From NCBI GenBank assembly GCA_034440635.1, contig JAOTON010001526.1, positions 2,117,001-2,181,000 of the forward strand: DNA of 64,000 bases, given 5' to 3'. Shown one piece after another: positions 22,927 to 34,212 of this stretch. The stretch comes from Lepas anatifera (Eukaryota > Arthropoda > Thecostraca > Lepadidae). A program made the position numbers and the translations under genes. Below the pieces are notes generated by a model, which was not told the origin of the DNA, did not search any database, and worked only from the letters and a program-made list of their open reading frames with translations. Every line of letters begins with the position of its first letter. Positions within the stretch are counted from its first letter, which is position 1.

Positions 22927-23239
22927 GAAAACGAGGCATTCTCTGAAAGTGCGAGACATTTGTTTGAAAACAGCCGATGCAGTTTCTTGAGAGAGATTCA
23001 CACAAAAACGAATATCGGTGATTAATATACCGCGTTCAAAATTTTAGCAAAAATTTACTTATCAGTCTGGTCAGTAAATCTTGAACTTGTTGCCGAAATG
23101 GAATGACCCTTTCTAGAACCAAAAACGTATTATTTTGGGCACATTTGCCTATTGGACTGACTACCTACAAAAGTTTATTTATAATTTGACTGAAAACTCG
23201 TTAATTTTTCAAACTGGGCACATATAGCCTTAGCAACTG
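22927..23239. other. Unannotated stretch
   Basis: No gene is seen. The end (about 23225-23265) contains TTAAACCCCAATTATTATT, similar to the plus-strand SINE tail at 6680, directly next to the LINE tail. Confidence 0.4.
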
Positions 23240-26200
23240 AAGTGCCCTTAAACCCCAATTATTATTGTTTATTATTGTTTATTAGTGCTATATGAGCAAC
23301 AGGGTCATACCCCAATAAGAGCTCAGGTCAGGAATCATAAAACATGATCACGGTAAACAGGTCACATACAACTACAGGTAAAAATGATGAGCCAACAAAC
23401 TACAAACAACGATCACATTGCGAACTGACTAAAATATGCACTTAAAACGGTAAACATATGAATATCAAAGAGTTAAAAAGTTCACTTTGTTCAACTCGCA
23501 GGCAACGACTTAATATATAAACGAACCTGTGCTCTAAACTGACCAAATGAAAATCTAAAAGGGTCGGAAAAGTGGACTTGCCGTCAGATACGAGTTAAGA
23601 TTAGTGGTCGAGCGACAAAATAATCCACGCCTCACAGTTTCTACCCTTCCAAATGGAACATGCAGCATACTACCGAACATTACCCTTGTTTTCCTTCCTG
23701 GGACATGAAAAGGGAAATTACCGAGCAGAAAGGCGGAGTCTATTTTTCCGGAGCTAATTTTGTGTGCGAAAAGGATATCATATTGTAGTCGTCGATTAGC
23801 CAGAGTGTTTATTTTGAACGTAGCCAAAAAATCATGGTACACAAATGATGGTGAGCTTTTCGTTGAGCTTGACGCGAGCCAAATCAAGAATTTATGCTGA
23901 ATTTTGTCCAGTCTATCAAGATGAGTCTTGGCAGCCCCACCCCAAATTACGCAGCCAAACTCCATAATAGATCGAATGTTGCCAAAATAAGCCGCCATGA
24001 TTGGTTCGGGTTTCAACTTCCGTCTCGCTCTCCCCTCTGAATGGCCAACCTGAAAAGACCGAATCATCAGACCTAGTGCCCTGTTCGCCTTACTAACAAT
24101 GTGATTCAGGTGTTCTACAAACGTCAATTTAGAATCCAACCACACTCCAAGGTCCCGGATTGCACAGACTTTCTCTAGAGTAGAGTTTTGGATTTTGTAT
24201 TTGGTTCGAATAGGCTTTCGTTTCAATGACACGGTGAACGATTTACATTTGGCTGGATTGATTTGAAGCTTCCAAAGTGCAGACCATGCAGCTAAAGATG
24301 TTAGATCGTCCTGAAGGAGCTCAATGTCCCGTTTGGAAAAGACTAACAATCTAACCGGTAATGAGATAAATTATTGTGCATTTAACCTAAATAGACCTGT
24401 ATTCCTGCTCCCTGTATATTTACAGGGAGCTACTACTGGCAGTTTTTACTAATAGTATGATATTTATTATGCTTTCTTTAGTTACTTTCTTTTCCTAGCA
24501 GGGCGTGCCGCGACTTGTAATATTTTATGTTCTGGTGGTGTTAACGTAAGGGTACTGTTGTCGTTGGGATCGCGGAGGGGGCACGCCTGGCTACCCGTTT
24601 AAATGGATGGCGGACCTTTTCTAGCAATAGAATTGCATGAAAAAAGTCGTGTTGCGAAGTATCGTCAGCAAATAGGAGACAATTAGTCTTAATTTTGTCT
24701 AGAAGATCGCTTATGTACAGGGCGAAGAGGAGAGGCGAGATAATTCCACCTTCCGGAGTTCCAGAGCGTACATGGACCCAATCAGAACATTTTCCGTTCA
24801 CAATAACGCGTTGCTTACGATTTTCTAAATATGATGAAAGCCATTCCAGGGCCGCACCTGAGATTTGGTAAGAGTTTTTTTAATTTGTGAATAAGAAGTT
24901 TGTGATTGACGCTCTGGAACGCCGCTGAATAGTCTGTATAGATAACGTCAGTTTGATGGCCTAATGATATAGACTCCCACGCCGTTTTTAAAAGGCAAGC
25001 TAAATTTGAGTCACATGATCGGCGTGGGACAAACCATGTTGTTTTGGAGTCAGGACTGGCTGCACGTGAAAAAGAAGTACGTCACATACGCACCGTTCGA
25101 GAAGTTTGCCAAACAGCGAGGTGAGTGAGACGGACCGATAATTTGAAGGTAATTTTCTAGACCCCTTTTTGTGAATGGGCACGATGTTAGCCTCCGCCCA
25201 TCTGCTCGGAAAGACACCTTGAGACACTGACTGCCTAAAAAGTATAGTCAACGGGACCGACAGCTGCTCACTGCACTCCTTTATAATTCGTGCACTAATG
25301 TTATCAGGCCCACAGGCCTTATGCACTTGGAGAGTATTCAAGGAGTTGCGAACACATGGTTCAGTAATCACAAAGTGATTGAGTGAGCTCAGGTCGTAAA
25401 TGGGTGCTTCAGGATAATCCTGTACGGTGGGATCAGTAAACCTACTTGCGAATGTCATATTTAGCAGATTCGCCCGCTCAACATCACTATTCAACACTCT
25501 GTCGCCATCTAAAAGTACAGAGAGCTGGCTTTTCGTGCCCTTGGTACATTTTAAAAAAGATCAAAAACGTTTAGGATTCGACTTGAAGTCCCCAATCATA
25601 CCTTTGATATAGCTAAAATATTTTCTGCACGAAACATCTTTAAAATATCTACGTTTCTCCCGGAAATCCCTTTCGGCGTCTGGTGTTCTGTTATGCTTCT
25701 TGCGTTTAAAAGCGGCCTCCTTTTCACGCAAAGCCTGCCGGACATCAGCGTCAAACCACGGAGGAAATTTGCGACGCAGCACCACTGTCGGAACATGATC
25801 ACGTATGGCAGCGTCCAGTATATCGTAAAAAATGTTCACAGCGTCATCTATATGTAAGTTTTCCATCATATTCCATGGCACTTTAGCCAAAGATCTTCTC
25901 AGCCCGTCGAAGTCTGCCCTCTTATAATTTAGAGCTGTTACACGATTTATGACAGGGTTATTGCGAGGCTGAACAAAGAGTCTACATGAAATTTCATCGT
26001 GGTCAGAAGAAAAAACTCCGGCTCTTACGACCGCCTCGAGACGGAAACAATTAGAAAAAAACTAGATCCAAAAAATTTTCAACTCTAGTGGGTTGATAAT
26101 TTACTACTAATACATGTTACTACTAATACATGTTGTTTCAGACCTGCAGCATCCATTCCATCGACCAAGCAGGTGGCTCGCTGCGACATCCGCGCGAAGA

Positions 26201-26603
26201 TGGGTCGCGTCTGATGCGAGTCTCCATCTAAACACCACTTCACTTCCGGAACGTTAAAATCACCAACAACAAACAATGGCCTGCCCGAATATTTTGTACT
26301 CAAACACTGAATCATTTGAACCGTGCAGGTCAACACAGCCGAGTCACCAGGTGGATAGTACATTGCGCATACAAGGGATGTAGGCATTGTTTTGAGTTCC
26401 AGTACCAATGTCTCTGTGCCGGCCACCTCCAGCTCCTTCACGCCGTTCAGGGCACAGGTTCGATCTGGCAGCACAAGCCACACCTCCCGCGAAGCCACTC
26501 GGTCTGTCACGGCGGTGCCAGACATGCTCTGGGAGTGCCGTTTGAATCTCAGCAGTGTCGACGCTGTCGTTCAACCACGTCTCTGTCCAGATGATGATAT
26601 CGT
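23240..26603 (-). pseudogene. CR1/Jockey-like LINE, 3' portion: endonuclease remainder, reverse transcriptase, C-terminal domain
   Basis: Reading 5' to 3' on the minus strand: QKHDIIIWTETWLNDS (endonuclease, catalytic ETWL kept), MYYPPGDSAVL, FVVGDFNVPEVKW, an ALNYKRADFDGLRRSLAKVP linker, CGPDNISARIIKE and SRWAEANIVPIHKKG (RT motifs 1-2), NYRSVSLTSLFGKLLE, YTDYSAAFQSVNHKLL (catalytic Asp of motif A), SGTPEGGIISPLLFALY, FADD (palm catalytic pair), then IRDLGVWLDSKLTF, NRALGLMIRSFQ and FGCVIWGGAA. Multiple frameshifts and stops make it non-functional. These include a 16-bp duplication at 26101-26132 and an insertion after FADD. The tail ends AATAAACAATAATAAAC. The 5' part of the same copy lies at 31123-31670. 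Confidence 0.92.
24345..24655. repeat. ~310-bp unknown insertion in the LINE RT domain
   Basis: On the minus strand LINE homology stops right after LLFADDT and resumes at KRDIELLQDDL, where uninterrupted relatives have only a few residues between. The inserted sequence contains a perfect 10-bp inverted repeat, GCTCCCTGTA (24407-24416) and TACAGGGAGC (24421-24430). No terminal repeats or clear duplication were identified, so boundaries are approximate and the class unknown. Confidence 0.7.
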
Positions 26604-26611
26604 GTTTTTGT

Positions 26612-29600
26612 CAGGGGTCTAAAACTTGCCGATCTACCTACGCCGTCGGCGACCCTATCATCTTTTGGTTGGCGACCCAGCAACCGTCTCAAACTCTGAT
26701 TCCATCTGTTTTCCCATGATTTTAGCTTCCACCATCCGCTCCTGCTTCTAAATATGCTTACCCTCTCCACTGTCTCCACTCGTCATTGTAATACATAGTG
26801 CCCATCAAAATCTATTGGATGAAGTCTGCTAGTTCCTTTGGCCAAGAATGGGCAGACTCTACTTCGACAAAGAGCCAAGCAGTGGCGGATCTAGCCGGTT
26901 GGTTTGGGAGGGGCAAACCAAAGTAAAAAGCAAAAAACGTCGCGCAGTGAAAATTGCGCTACAATATGCCTTTTCGTAGGATTTTGGGAACTGGAGACGA
27001 AAAGCAAAAAAAACGTCACGGGGTGAAAAATATGGGCTCAAGATACATTTTTTCCTATCAAGCCCCAATATTTATACTGAACTTCTCTAATTCTGTTTGA
27101 AGTTGAGAGTTGAAGCACCAAATTTTGCTTACAAGCTAAAAGGAGTCGGGGAAAAAGGGGTCGATCGCTTTGGCAAACATAGTTTTGCCCCGAGCTTTTC
27201 CGTTTGGGGGCATTGCCTTTTGCCCCTCCCCTGGATCCCCACTGAGCCAAGTTATCCTTCGTTTCCCGGCTTGTTTGGCGTTTCTGAAAGACAGCTGGGC
27301 TACAACGGGGCATCTTTGGCCGATTACATCTGGTATCATCACCGCCCTTAGTTGCTGCTAGTCTATGCTAGTTCTGTTTTTTCTTATTACAATTTTTGGT
27401 TCCAATTTTATGAAAAACGACTGAAATCACCTGGTACTTTAGATGATGCTATCTCCCTGTACCGTATTTATGTACTATTTTTAAGTTCAAACTAGAATGT
27501 ACTAGAATCTGTCACGAGTCGGTACCAAGTCAGTGATTTTCATTTTTTTTCAATAGGCGACCAATGGGCGACCAAGTCGGCCGAAACCGCCGACTTGCGT
27601 GGTCGCCTGGTCGCCGGTGGTCGCCCTGGTACATTTTTGGTGTCTGCGGCCTTCAGAACAAGCGCGTTGCGGGCTGCCGCTAATATTTTTGTATTCTTGT
27701 TGAAAGCAGTGGGCGCCGTTTTTGAGACGACTGCTGTTCAATTTGTTAAATCCAAGGGGTTAAATCAAGATGTGCGTTTATCATAGACGGTCCGTACAAT
27801 CTAGGTGGGTTTTGGAGTCTACTTGCAATGATGTTTCCTTGTTTTGCTTTACCGTGAGAAGTCTCAGAAGGAAAAAACTTGAATACCAGTGGTGCATGTT
27901 TAAACTCTTTCTAACCCCAATCACGCTAAAATGTCATCGTAAACATTGTTCTATAGTCACACATTCCCAAGGGCGCGGATTTCCTAAACGATTTTGGGGT
28001 GCCTAATTATGAGACTATCCATAAAAAGTATACTGTTTTTGATACCACCATGTTCTTGCTTTATAGCTGGACATATAACTGGGTGACCAAGTAGGCCTGT
28101 TATTTAACAATTTTAAAGTCCCTGAAATGAGAAATAGGAAAATTTAAGGATACTCTTAGTAGGCACAGAGAATAACTTGAGCTTTCATTTGGGGTGCCAC
28201 AGCAGTGACAGGCCCAAGGGATCCCTGAACTCGAGTTCAGGACTCCTTAAGTTTGAAAGGATTAAGGGCGGCCTGAGCAAAAGGGTACCCCAAAACTGAT
28301 TAAACCAGGTCTGTGAGGCAGAAAATACCTTGCTACTGCTCCCACCACTAGAATACAAATGATGGGGCTACAGATGGAGCTTTGAAGTTTAGAAGTTGTG
28401 AAAAATGGTATTAAAGGTGCTGAAAACAGGTTTTGTTGTGCTAGGTTGGCTTACATCATGTTCTGTATGGCCATAGGTCTTGGTCTGTATATATTATTAT
28501 CTCAAGTGGCAATATAAATCAAATATTTAAAAACTTTTTATCGTTTCACTAGGTATCTATTAATTGATTTTGTATATGACTAGTGTTTTATTTACACAGA
28601 TGCACCAAGACATGTGAATGATCATAATAAACATGTTGAGCTTCAATATTTGAACCAGGATATAAAGTATGATTTCCTGTTTCTGCTTCAAAGATAAATG
28701 CCCTCTAAAATTTTAAGAACAGAAATAAGCCAGGTAGAAAGACCAAAAGTTTGTTTCATGGCCCAAAATATTGTTCTGGAAAATGGCCTCAAGCATTCCC
28801 ATAATTGGGAATGGGTGTTCCCATCTATGGGTCAAGCATTCCCATTCATGGCACTGTTACCATTTTTAAGTCACACCAACCACAGTTTTCTCCCACTGAT
28901 TGATGATGATAGCCACCCTTTTGGGTGAAGTGTGCCCTTTTGGTTGATAGCATGCAATCTCAGAGGGCTGCCCCTTACCAAAATCCTAGATCCATCACTC
29001 TGCATTGGTACCCCATAAGGGATATAAATGTGCATTCCTGCACAGCACAAATATGTGATAAACCATTTCCAATTTGCCAGAAGACTCCACTGCAAGGACA
29101 ATGGTCCAATCCAAGTCTGCCAAACATAGAATAAGCTGTGTCTTTTGCACAGATGGATGCACACTGGGTCATCAGGGTGTGCGTGTATGTTTTTTAATTG
29201 ACTAATTATATGCATCCAAGTTTCTGATAATATCTTGTATTTTTGATTATATGCATCCGAGTTTCTGATAATATCTTGTATTTTTTGTCACAAGAAAGTT
29301 GACTCGTCTTGTTTTCTCTAGTATGGATGAAATATGTAAGCACTGCCACAGAGGTACAGCAGAAATATCACAGAGAGATTGTGTCCACCACAAAAGAAGA
29401 GGTTGCTGAAATGCAACCTCTTCCCAGTACCCAATCCTGGTCCAAATGGGTCATCAGAAACTATTCTGGAAACTTTTTCAGTCCTGATTATGAATGCTAA
29501 AAGGCATCAATTAAGAGCTTTGGAAATAGTTATCATGGGAATGATGTCATGCAAAGAAAATAAGGTTATTCCCAAGAAACAGCATTGCTATTGCTTTGAG

Positions 29601-31122
29601 TAGAACCATGTTCAACAATGGAGCGAAAATTGGACCTCATCTTAGCTATGGTTGATATTTTCCACTGCACTTCTGAGGAAATGTTGCCAATGAATAATGT
29701 TTGAATTATTTATTTGAAATGTTACAGGAATTTATCTGATTTGTGGCGCCCCAAGGTAAAGAATCACAAGTATTTCACAACGCATGTATGTACATGAAAA
29801 ATGTTTTTTCTCTAGTTAAATGAAACATCGGAACTGTTTCTGAGGCTCTTTTTAAGGTGCTGCAAACCCTTTTATTTGTCTCTAAGATAAGGCCTAACAA
29901 TTTTTCACATGGATGGACACAAAAAAACATTATTGACGAGAGAATAACAATGGTGCATCAATCATGGTTGTATCTTGCTTGGTATAGAAGTGATGGACGA
30001 AAATGTTAATGCCCAGGGGCGCTGCCACGAAATTTTTACAGGGGAACGGACCCGGGCTGGTGCTGACTGGGGCAGGGGAATTGTGAGCATATTTGGTACC
30101 TGACAGCATTAATGACGATGAACCGAAATTTTGGGGAAACGCCCCCTGGTTGGCCAACATGGGGATGCGTAGGTACCCCGTCCCACCGCTTTCGGCGCCC
30201 ATTTAATTGCCCTTGTGTACGGGCAGCGTATAATCTTTGACCTCGATTGACCTCCAAACAGACTTAGCCTAAGCTTAGTGGGCACTATCGATACGTAGTC
30301 ATGACTGCGTAGTGCGTATAAATGACTGATCACTATCCAACATTGGCTTTTAGGTCCGACATATCACGCCCAAAGCGAGCGTTCTTCCTATTATAACTTG
30401 AAGCTACGTGATAACATCCCCAATATTCAGTGTCCTGTTGCGCCCTAGCCTTTGACCCGATATGAAAATGGATGTCGCCTTAGTGAAAGAGCTGGTCGGG
30501 CTCTGTCGAATAGCGTTGAGAAAGTGGTTCCGGCTATTTTGCGTACGGAGATAAGCAAGGTTTTATAGAGCACTGCATTTGATACATTTTTACGCATACG
30601 AATTTTTCCCCTCTGGTGACCAAAGTATTGACCTTACGCAAAAATTCCGGGAGTAACGCCGATTGCATTTCCGACGACCTTTCGATCGCTTTTTCCGCTT
30701 CTATCGTTCTTTGTTTCCGAGATTGAGGGTGTCATTTTTAACCCCCTCCCATCAGGGGGGGGTGGTTCATAGGTGATTCATGCTGGTCACCGGGGCTAGG
30801 GTTAAGGGCCAGCATAAATAATTGTGTTGCTTTCAGATCATAACTTTGACTTTAATACTGAATTATAATCTCATGAAATCACTAGGTAATGACTTGATTC
30901 TGGCTTAGGTCATCGATATCGAGAAACCGGATCTATATTTTATAGGTTTTTATATCTATATTTTATCGGAACCTTCCCCCTTGCACTCGCCAGTGCTTCC
31001 CTATAGCCATATTTATACCACTTTTAAGACCGATTTTGTAATACATTTAGCATTAGGTTCGGCGACCATCGAAGAAGCTTGGATTTTAGTCGACGACCAC
31101 AAGCTCACTTTTTAGACCCCTG
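26612..31122. mobile_element. 4.5-kb hAT-like element inside the LINE
   Basis: Terminal inverted repeats are CAGGGGTCTAAAA (26612) and TTTTTAGACCCCTG (ending 31122). The octamer GTTTTTGT is perfectly duplicated at 26604-26611 and 31123-31130. Outside it, LINE protein reads ELQK on one side and QKHDIIIW on the other, so one LINE was split cleanly. Nested inside is a family 1 MITE (26880-27244). The remaining 4 kb, about 27250-31110, is mostly AT-rich. It contains TTCCCA-rich hairpins near 28790, a TTAA-bounded 60-bp segment (30742-30801), and a CAGGGGCGCTGCCACG MITE-like end near 30015. I find no transposase. An exon-like segment after TTTTCTCTAG at 29321 has no recognisable product. Confidence 0.88.
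26880..27244 (+). mobile_element. hAT-type MITE, family 1, copy 2
   Basis: CAGTGGCGGATCTAGCCGG starts it and GGATCCCCACTG ends it. AGCCAAG lies directly outside both ends (extendable to GAGCCAAG if the last G is shared), fitting an 8-bp duplication. The interior matches copy 1, including GAAGTTGAGAGTTGAAGCAC and CTAAAAGGAGTCGGGGAAAA. Confidence 0.88.
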
Positions 31123-31546
31123 GTTTTTGTAACTCGGGAGAGCATGCACGGAGATCGCCCAGCTTGTGTTTTATACTACGGACATTTTGAGCCAGTAGAC
31201 TAATGCCGCTGGCTTCTGCACCTTGCTGTTCTCTGGGACGGGCTGTTGAACCATGGTGTTGAGCGACAGGCCCGGGATTAATTTCTACGTCACCAGATAA
31301 AACGAGTCTCGTGATGTTAAACGTGGAGACGCCTTTGGTGTCGTTTCCGATTCTGGTGTGCAGGAGTCTGGGTGCTCGCCCGAAGCCATCCCGAGTTCGT
31401 AGTCTGGCTGGTGGATGAAATTTTCGAGGAGCTTGGATGACATCCTCATGCGTCGTCAATAATAACACCAGAACACCGGCTATGAACATGAATCGCCAGC
31501 TGTTGCTCTGCAGCCTGATCTCAGTCCGAGGCCTTGATATCTCCAT
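31123..31546 (-). pseudogene. 5' part of the CR1/Jockey-like LINE: hydrophobic leader, 2A-like motif, endonuclease start
   Basis: The open frame starts at an ATG (31544-31546). It has a hydrophobic segment WRFMFIAGVLVLLLTTH at about residues 17-33 that looks like a signal or anchor. GDVEINPGP (31268-31294) follows at about residues 85-93 and matches the ribosome-skipping 2A-like consensus DxExNPGP exactly. Then comes LLAQNVRSIKHKLGDLRA, the start of the apurinic-type endonuclease. The frame is broken after ELQK by the hAT element; the rest of this LINE is at 23240-26603. Expected role: the 2A-like peptide would release the leader from the endonuclease-RT polyprotein. That is inferred from studied 2A-bearing LINEs. 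Confidence 0.9.
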
Positions 31547-31589
31547 TTGTTGCGATTATTCTTCCGTAGTGTCCGGTATGGCTCAGGAC

Positions 31590-31670
31590 GTAAAAGTCAC
31601 TGCTTGAGATTTAAACCCAGCCCGTCCTGGCACTAAATGTGCCTCTAACCACTCGGCTACCACCACTGGC
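31590..31670 (-). promoter_or_regulatory. tRNA-like segment at the LINE 5' end
   Basis: On the minus strand GGTAGCCGAGTGGTTAGAGG resembles a Ser/Leu-type tRNA 5' half with an A box. GGGTTTAAATCTC about 40 bp on resembles a B box (GGTTCRANNCC). It lies about 50-120 bp upstream of the LINE start codon. The sense-strand LINE has a similar segment at 57622-57705. It may be an internal pol III promoter or a captured tRNA/SINE head. Confidence 0.5.
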
Positions 31671-32125
31671 GGCCGGATCACATCAGACTCAGGCTCACTT
31701 AGCTGCCGATACGGTGGAAAAAAGACTCCTCGCCATCATGGCGGACACCGGGTACACCCTTCAAACGCAACCCAGCGCTAAAAGCCTAATACTGGGAACG
31801 TACACTGCTAACGAGGGACTGCCGCTGACTGATGGTAAGCAAATGTTGCTGAAGTGTTATCACCATATAGTACCACGGAGAGATACCATAATATCCGAGA
31901 AAAGCCCCAAAAATGAGGAGCGACACAGCAGTGGACCACACGGGGCGATGGTCGTTTATCGTTATTTTTTCCATATAAGAAATATTACATAGGGCAGCCC
32001 ACATTGCCACTTTTCCGAAACATATACCAACCTACGAACAAACATATCATTGGAAAGCAATGTGATTAGCAAAAACAGTAGTGCACCCAGGGGGCAGCGG
32101 GCCCGCACTCCACCCTACCCCTCCC
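31671..32125. other. Unannotated stretch
   Basis: The 117-codon plus-strand frame (31639-31992) has no recognised domain and overlaps the LINE tRNA-like region, so I do not accept it as a gene. Confidence 0.4.
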
Positions 32126-32262
32126 CACTGGAGGATCCAGGGGAGGGGGCAAACAGGGCAATTTCCCCAAATCTCCCGATTTTTTTCGATTTTCTTTAAA
32201 ATCCATGTTTTCCCGATTTTAGGGCGCCTTGCCCCCCCCAACAGTCGGCCTGGATCCAGGCC
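32126..32262. repeat. MITE-like repeat, family 3, copy 1
   Basis: It runs from CACTGGAGGATCCAGG to GGCCTGGATCCAGGCC. It shares CGATTTTCTTTAAAAT, GATTTTAGGGCGCC and CATTGCCCC-type blocks with 62430-62577. GGATCCAGG at both ends is inverted. No duplication is evident. Confidence 0.6.
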
Positions 32263-33389
32263 TGCCCCCCCCCCGACGTGAAAGTGCCTCCTCCCAAAAA
32301 CAGTTGACACTAGGTCTGCAAAGCAAAAATTTCATCGTTCCCCACCCTCCCCCCCAGGAAATGAAGATTGGTCCCTTTGGGCTAACAAGTGCGCCCTCTT
32401 CATCGGCCTGACATCCCTTATCACCCCCCTAACTAACATCTTGGGAGCGCGCCTGATCATAAAATCACTAATCTAGCTTCTGCATTTGTGCAGTAGAAGC
32501 AAGTTTAATACGTCGTAATGCCATAGGGGTCAATCGTAACATTGTTACAATTGACCCCAAGAGAAATGTTACAATTGTCCCCATCCCAACGCGCAATTTT
32601 TAAACCAAATTGCCGCTTAACGAGCTGGCCTAGACGATAGACTCGGTGCTCATTTCGTAGCTAATTAAACACTCTTTATGCACTGAAACTGTTTCAGTTG
32701 TACCTTATCATACCCGTCAATAAACTAATCATCTTTAAATATTTCAAAATTTACATAACACCCTCAAAACCACATAATTGTGAACAGCGTATGACTATAC
32801 CCGCCGCACCGAGCTGAAACTTCACTAACAAAGGCAGCAGCTGATAACGCATTTCCGGTTGTGCTACAAGTGCCATCCATTGATTAGTTTAGACAATATG
32901 GCCAGTGTTACAATTGCCCCGTGTTACATTTGACCCCAGTCTCCCCTATGTACAATTATCTCTTTATATCCCAAGTAAACGAGGGCTGCTATCTCTGACG
33001 ACAGCGGCATGTGCTTGAATTGTAAGCCTGGGCCACTCCTGGGCGATATGGGAGAAGACTTCATTAAAAGTATTTCATGTGTGTCCGAAAAACGGTGAAC
33101 GTGATTGTTGTTTAATGTTTGTGTCCTAATACAAAGTTAGGATTATGTTATCTTTTCTAGAGGCTGAAGTAGACTGCGGTAAACAAAGTGGATTGCCCTC
33201 ATTATCATTAAACAAAGTTAATGTAATAGCAAGACCACAACAGCAATAAAGTAACATGTTTACAAAGTCTTAATTTAAGAAAAAAAACACGAAGGCTAAC
33301 GAGGAACATTGAGTGAACCAAATGGAACTCAAGGCACGACTCAAAGTATGCCACACAGACTACAATTATACCAGCATCAGTTGTTGCTA
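32263..33389. other. Mostly unannotated; includes right part of the TA-flanked element
   Basis: About 32520-32946 carries repeated GTTACAATTGACCCC/GGGGTCAATCGTAAC motifs belonging to the right end of the element starting at 22311. The rest holds no recognisable gene. Confidence 0.4.
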
Positions 33390-33402
33390 CTAACGGGTGA
33401 TA

Positions 33403-34212
33403 ACTAAGGAATTGGACAAAATCTGAGCATCTGTAACAATCATGTATTTCTTTTGATTCCAATAACTTTTTGACCATGGTATAACTTGCACATTTCTTTT
33501 CGAACTCCCGCTAGTGAATGAGCTACTTCACACCCAGACGGTCTGCCATAAAAGCCGCTGTTGACAGGCATTCCGGATCCCGAGTAGGTAAAATACGCTT
33601 CATCGTCCATGACGATGTCAAGCGCCGTCCTGGCCTTGAAATCGCCCCTAGAGAGCTTGCGGAGCCTCGTCTTCTGAACCTTGATTTGACTCAAGGAGGG
33701 GTTTGGTGCTTTCTGGCGTTTCCTGTACTTGACTCCTTCTTCTTTCAGCACTTTGCACACGTATACTTGGGTAACTCTAAATTTTCGGGCTAGCACGCGT
33801 TGTGACACCCTTATTTTACCCACAGTGGCGCGGCAAAGCACCCTCCGGGTAGCTGGTGTCATCTTGAATGACTTTTTGCCTTTTGTTATGTTCTTTACGT
33901 GTCCTCTTGCCTGCCAGTTCTTAAAAATGTTATAAATAGTCGATCTAGGGCACTCCAACATCTAGGAAACGTCGTAAAACCAGCTCCGAGGGACATCAGG
34001 ATTTTGCAGGACATATTTCTGCATGATTTCGCGAACCGCATGCTTGCTGGTTTGCGACATTTTGATAACAAACAGAAAAATATTTTAGGTACAGCTCTAA
34101 AAACTTGCGTGAAGAAGTCCACTAATAAAAGCATACCTCGTGCCAAATTTCTTTGAATTCCTCGCATTTTTGTAAGGATGGCAGCTATTTGAACTTTGTC
34201 CAATTCCTTAGT
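33403..34212. mobile_element. Internally deleted mariner/Tc1-type element, 810 bp
   Basis: Perfect 18-bp inverted repeats ACTAAGGAATTGGACAAA and TTTGTCCAATTCCTTAGT are flanked by TA at 33401-33402 and 34213-34214. It lies a few bases inside the left terminus of the foldback-like element; the intact right terminus reads across the corresponding site with nearly no gap. It encodes only the first half of a transposase (next entry). Confidence 0.93.
33440..34060 (-). pseudogene. Truncated mariner/Tc1-superfamily transposase
   Basis: On the minus strand it starts MSQTSKHAVREIMQKYVLQN (ATG near 34060), with a stop just before LECPRSTIYNIFKNWQARG, a helix-turn-helix DNA-binding region. A second helix-turn-helix lies around MTPATRRVLCRATVGKIRVS. 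The protein then reaches TALDIVMDDEAYFTYSGSG, which carries the first catalytic aspartate, and ends about 50 residues later at GIKRNT. The remaining catalytic residues and C-terminal half are missing (full-length family members are about 340-350 residues). The internal stop at about 33961 and the deletion make it inactive. Its DNA-binding half could still recognise the terminal repeats. Confidence 0.88.

Larger units (their letters stand above)
22311..32946. mobile_element. Candidate TA-flanked DNA transposon split by nested insertions
   Basis: The left end GGGGAGACTGGGGTCAATTG is mirrored at the right by CAAATGTAACACGGGG-type sequence ending TTGACCCCAGTCTCCCC (read on the plus strand as TTTGACCCCAGTCTCCCC, about 32929-32946). 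TA lies immediately outside both ends (22309-22310 and 32947-32948). Both subtermini repeat ACAATTGACCCC. About 1 kb near the ends looks like original element sequence; the rest is a hAT MITE (22691-22926), an antisense LINE (23240-31670) and its own insertions. TA duplication suggests a Tc1/mariner-type mechanism. Two separate solo ends are the alternative. Confidence 0.5.

Noticed and set aside
30742..30801. 60-bp TTAA-bounded segment as a deleted piggyBac element
   Set aside because: CCCCCTCCC and GGCTAGGG ends are too short and GC-driven to distinguish from chance.
31639..31992. 117-codon plus-strand frame
   Set aside because: Overlaps the antisense LINE 5' tRNA-like region and contains no recognisable domain.
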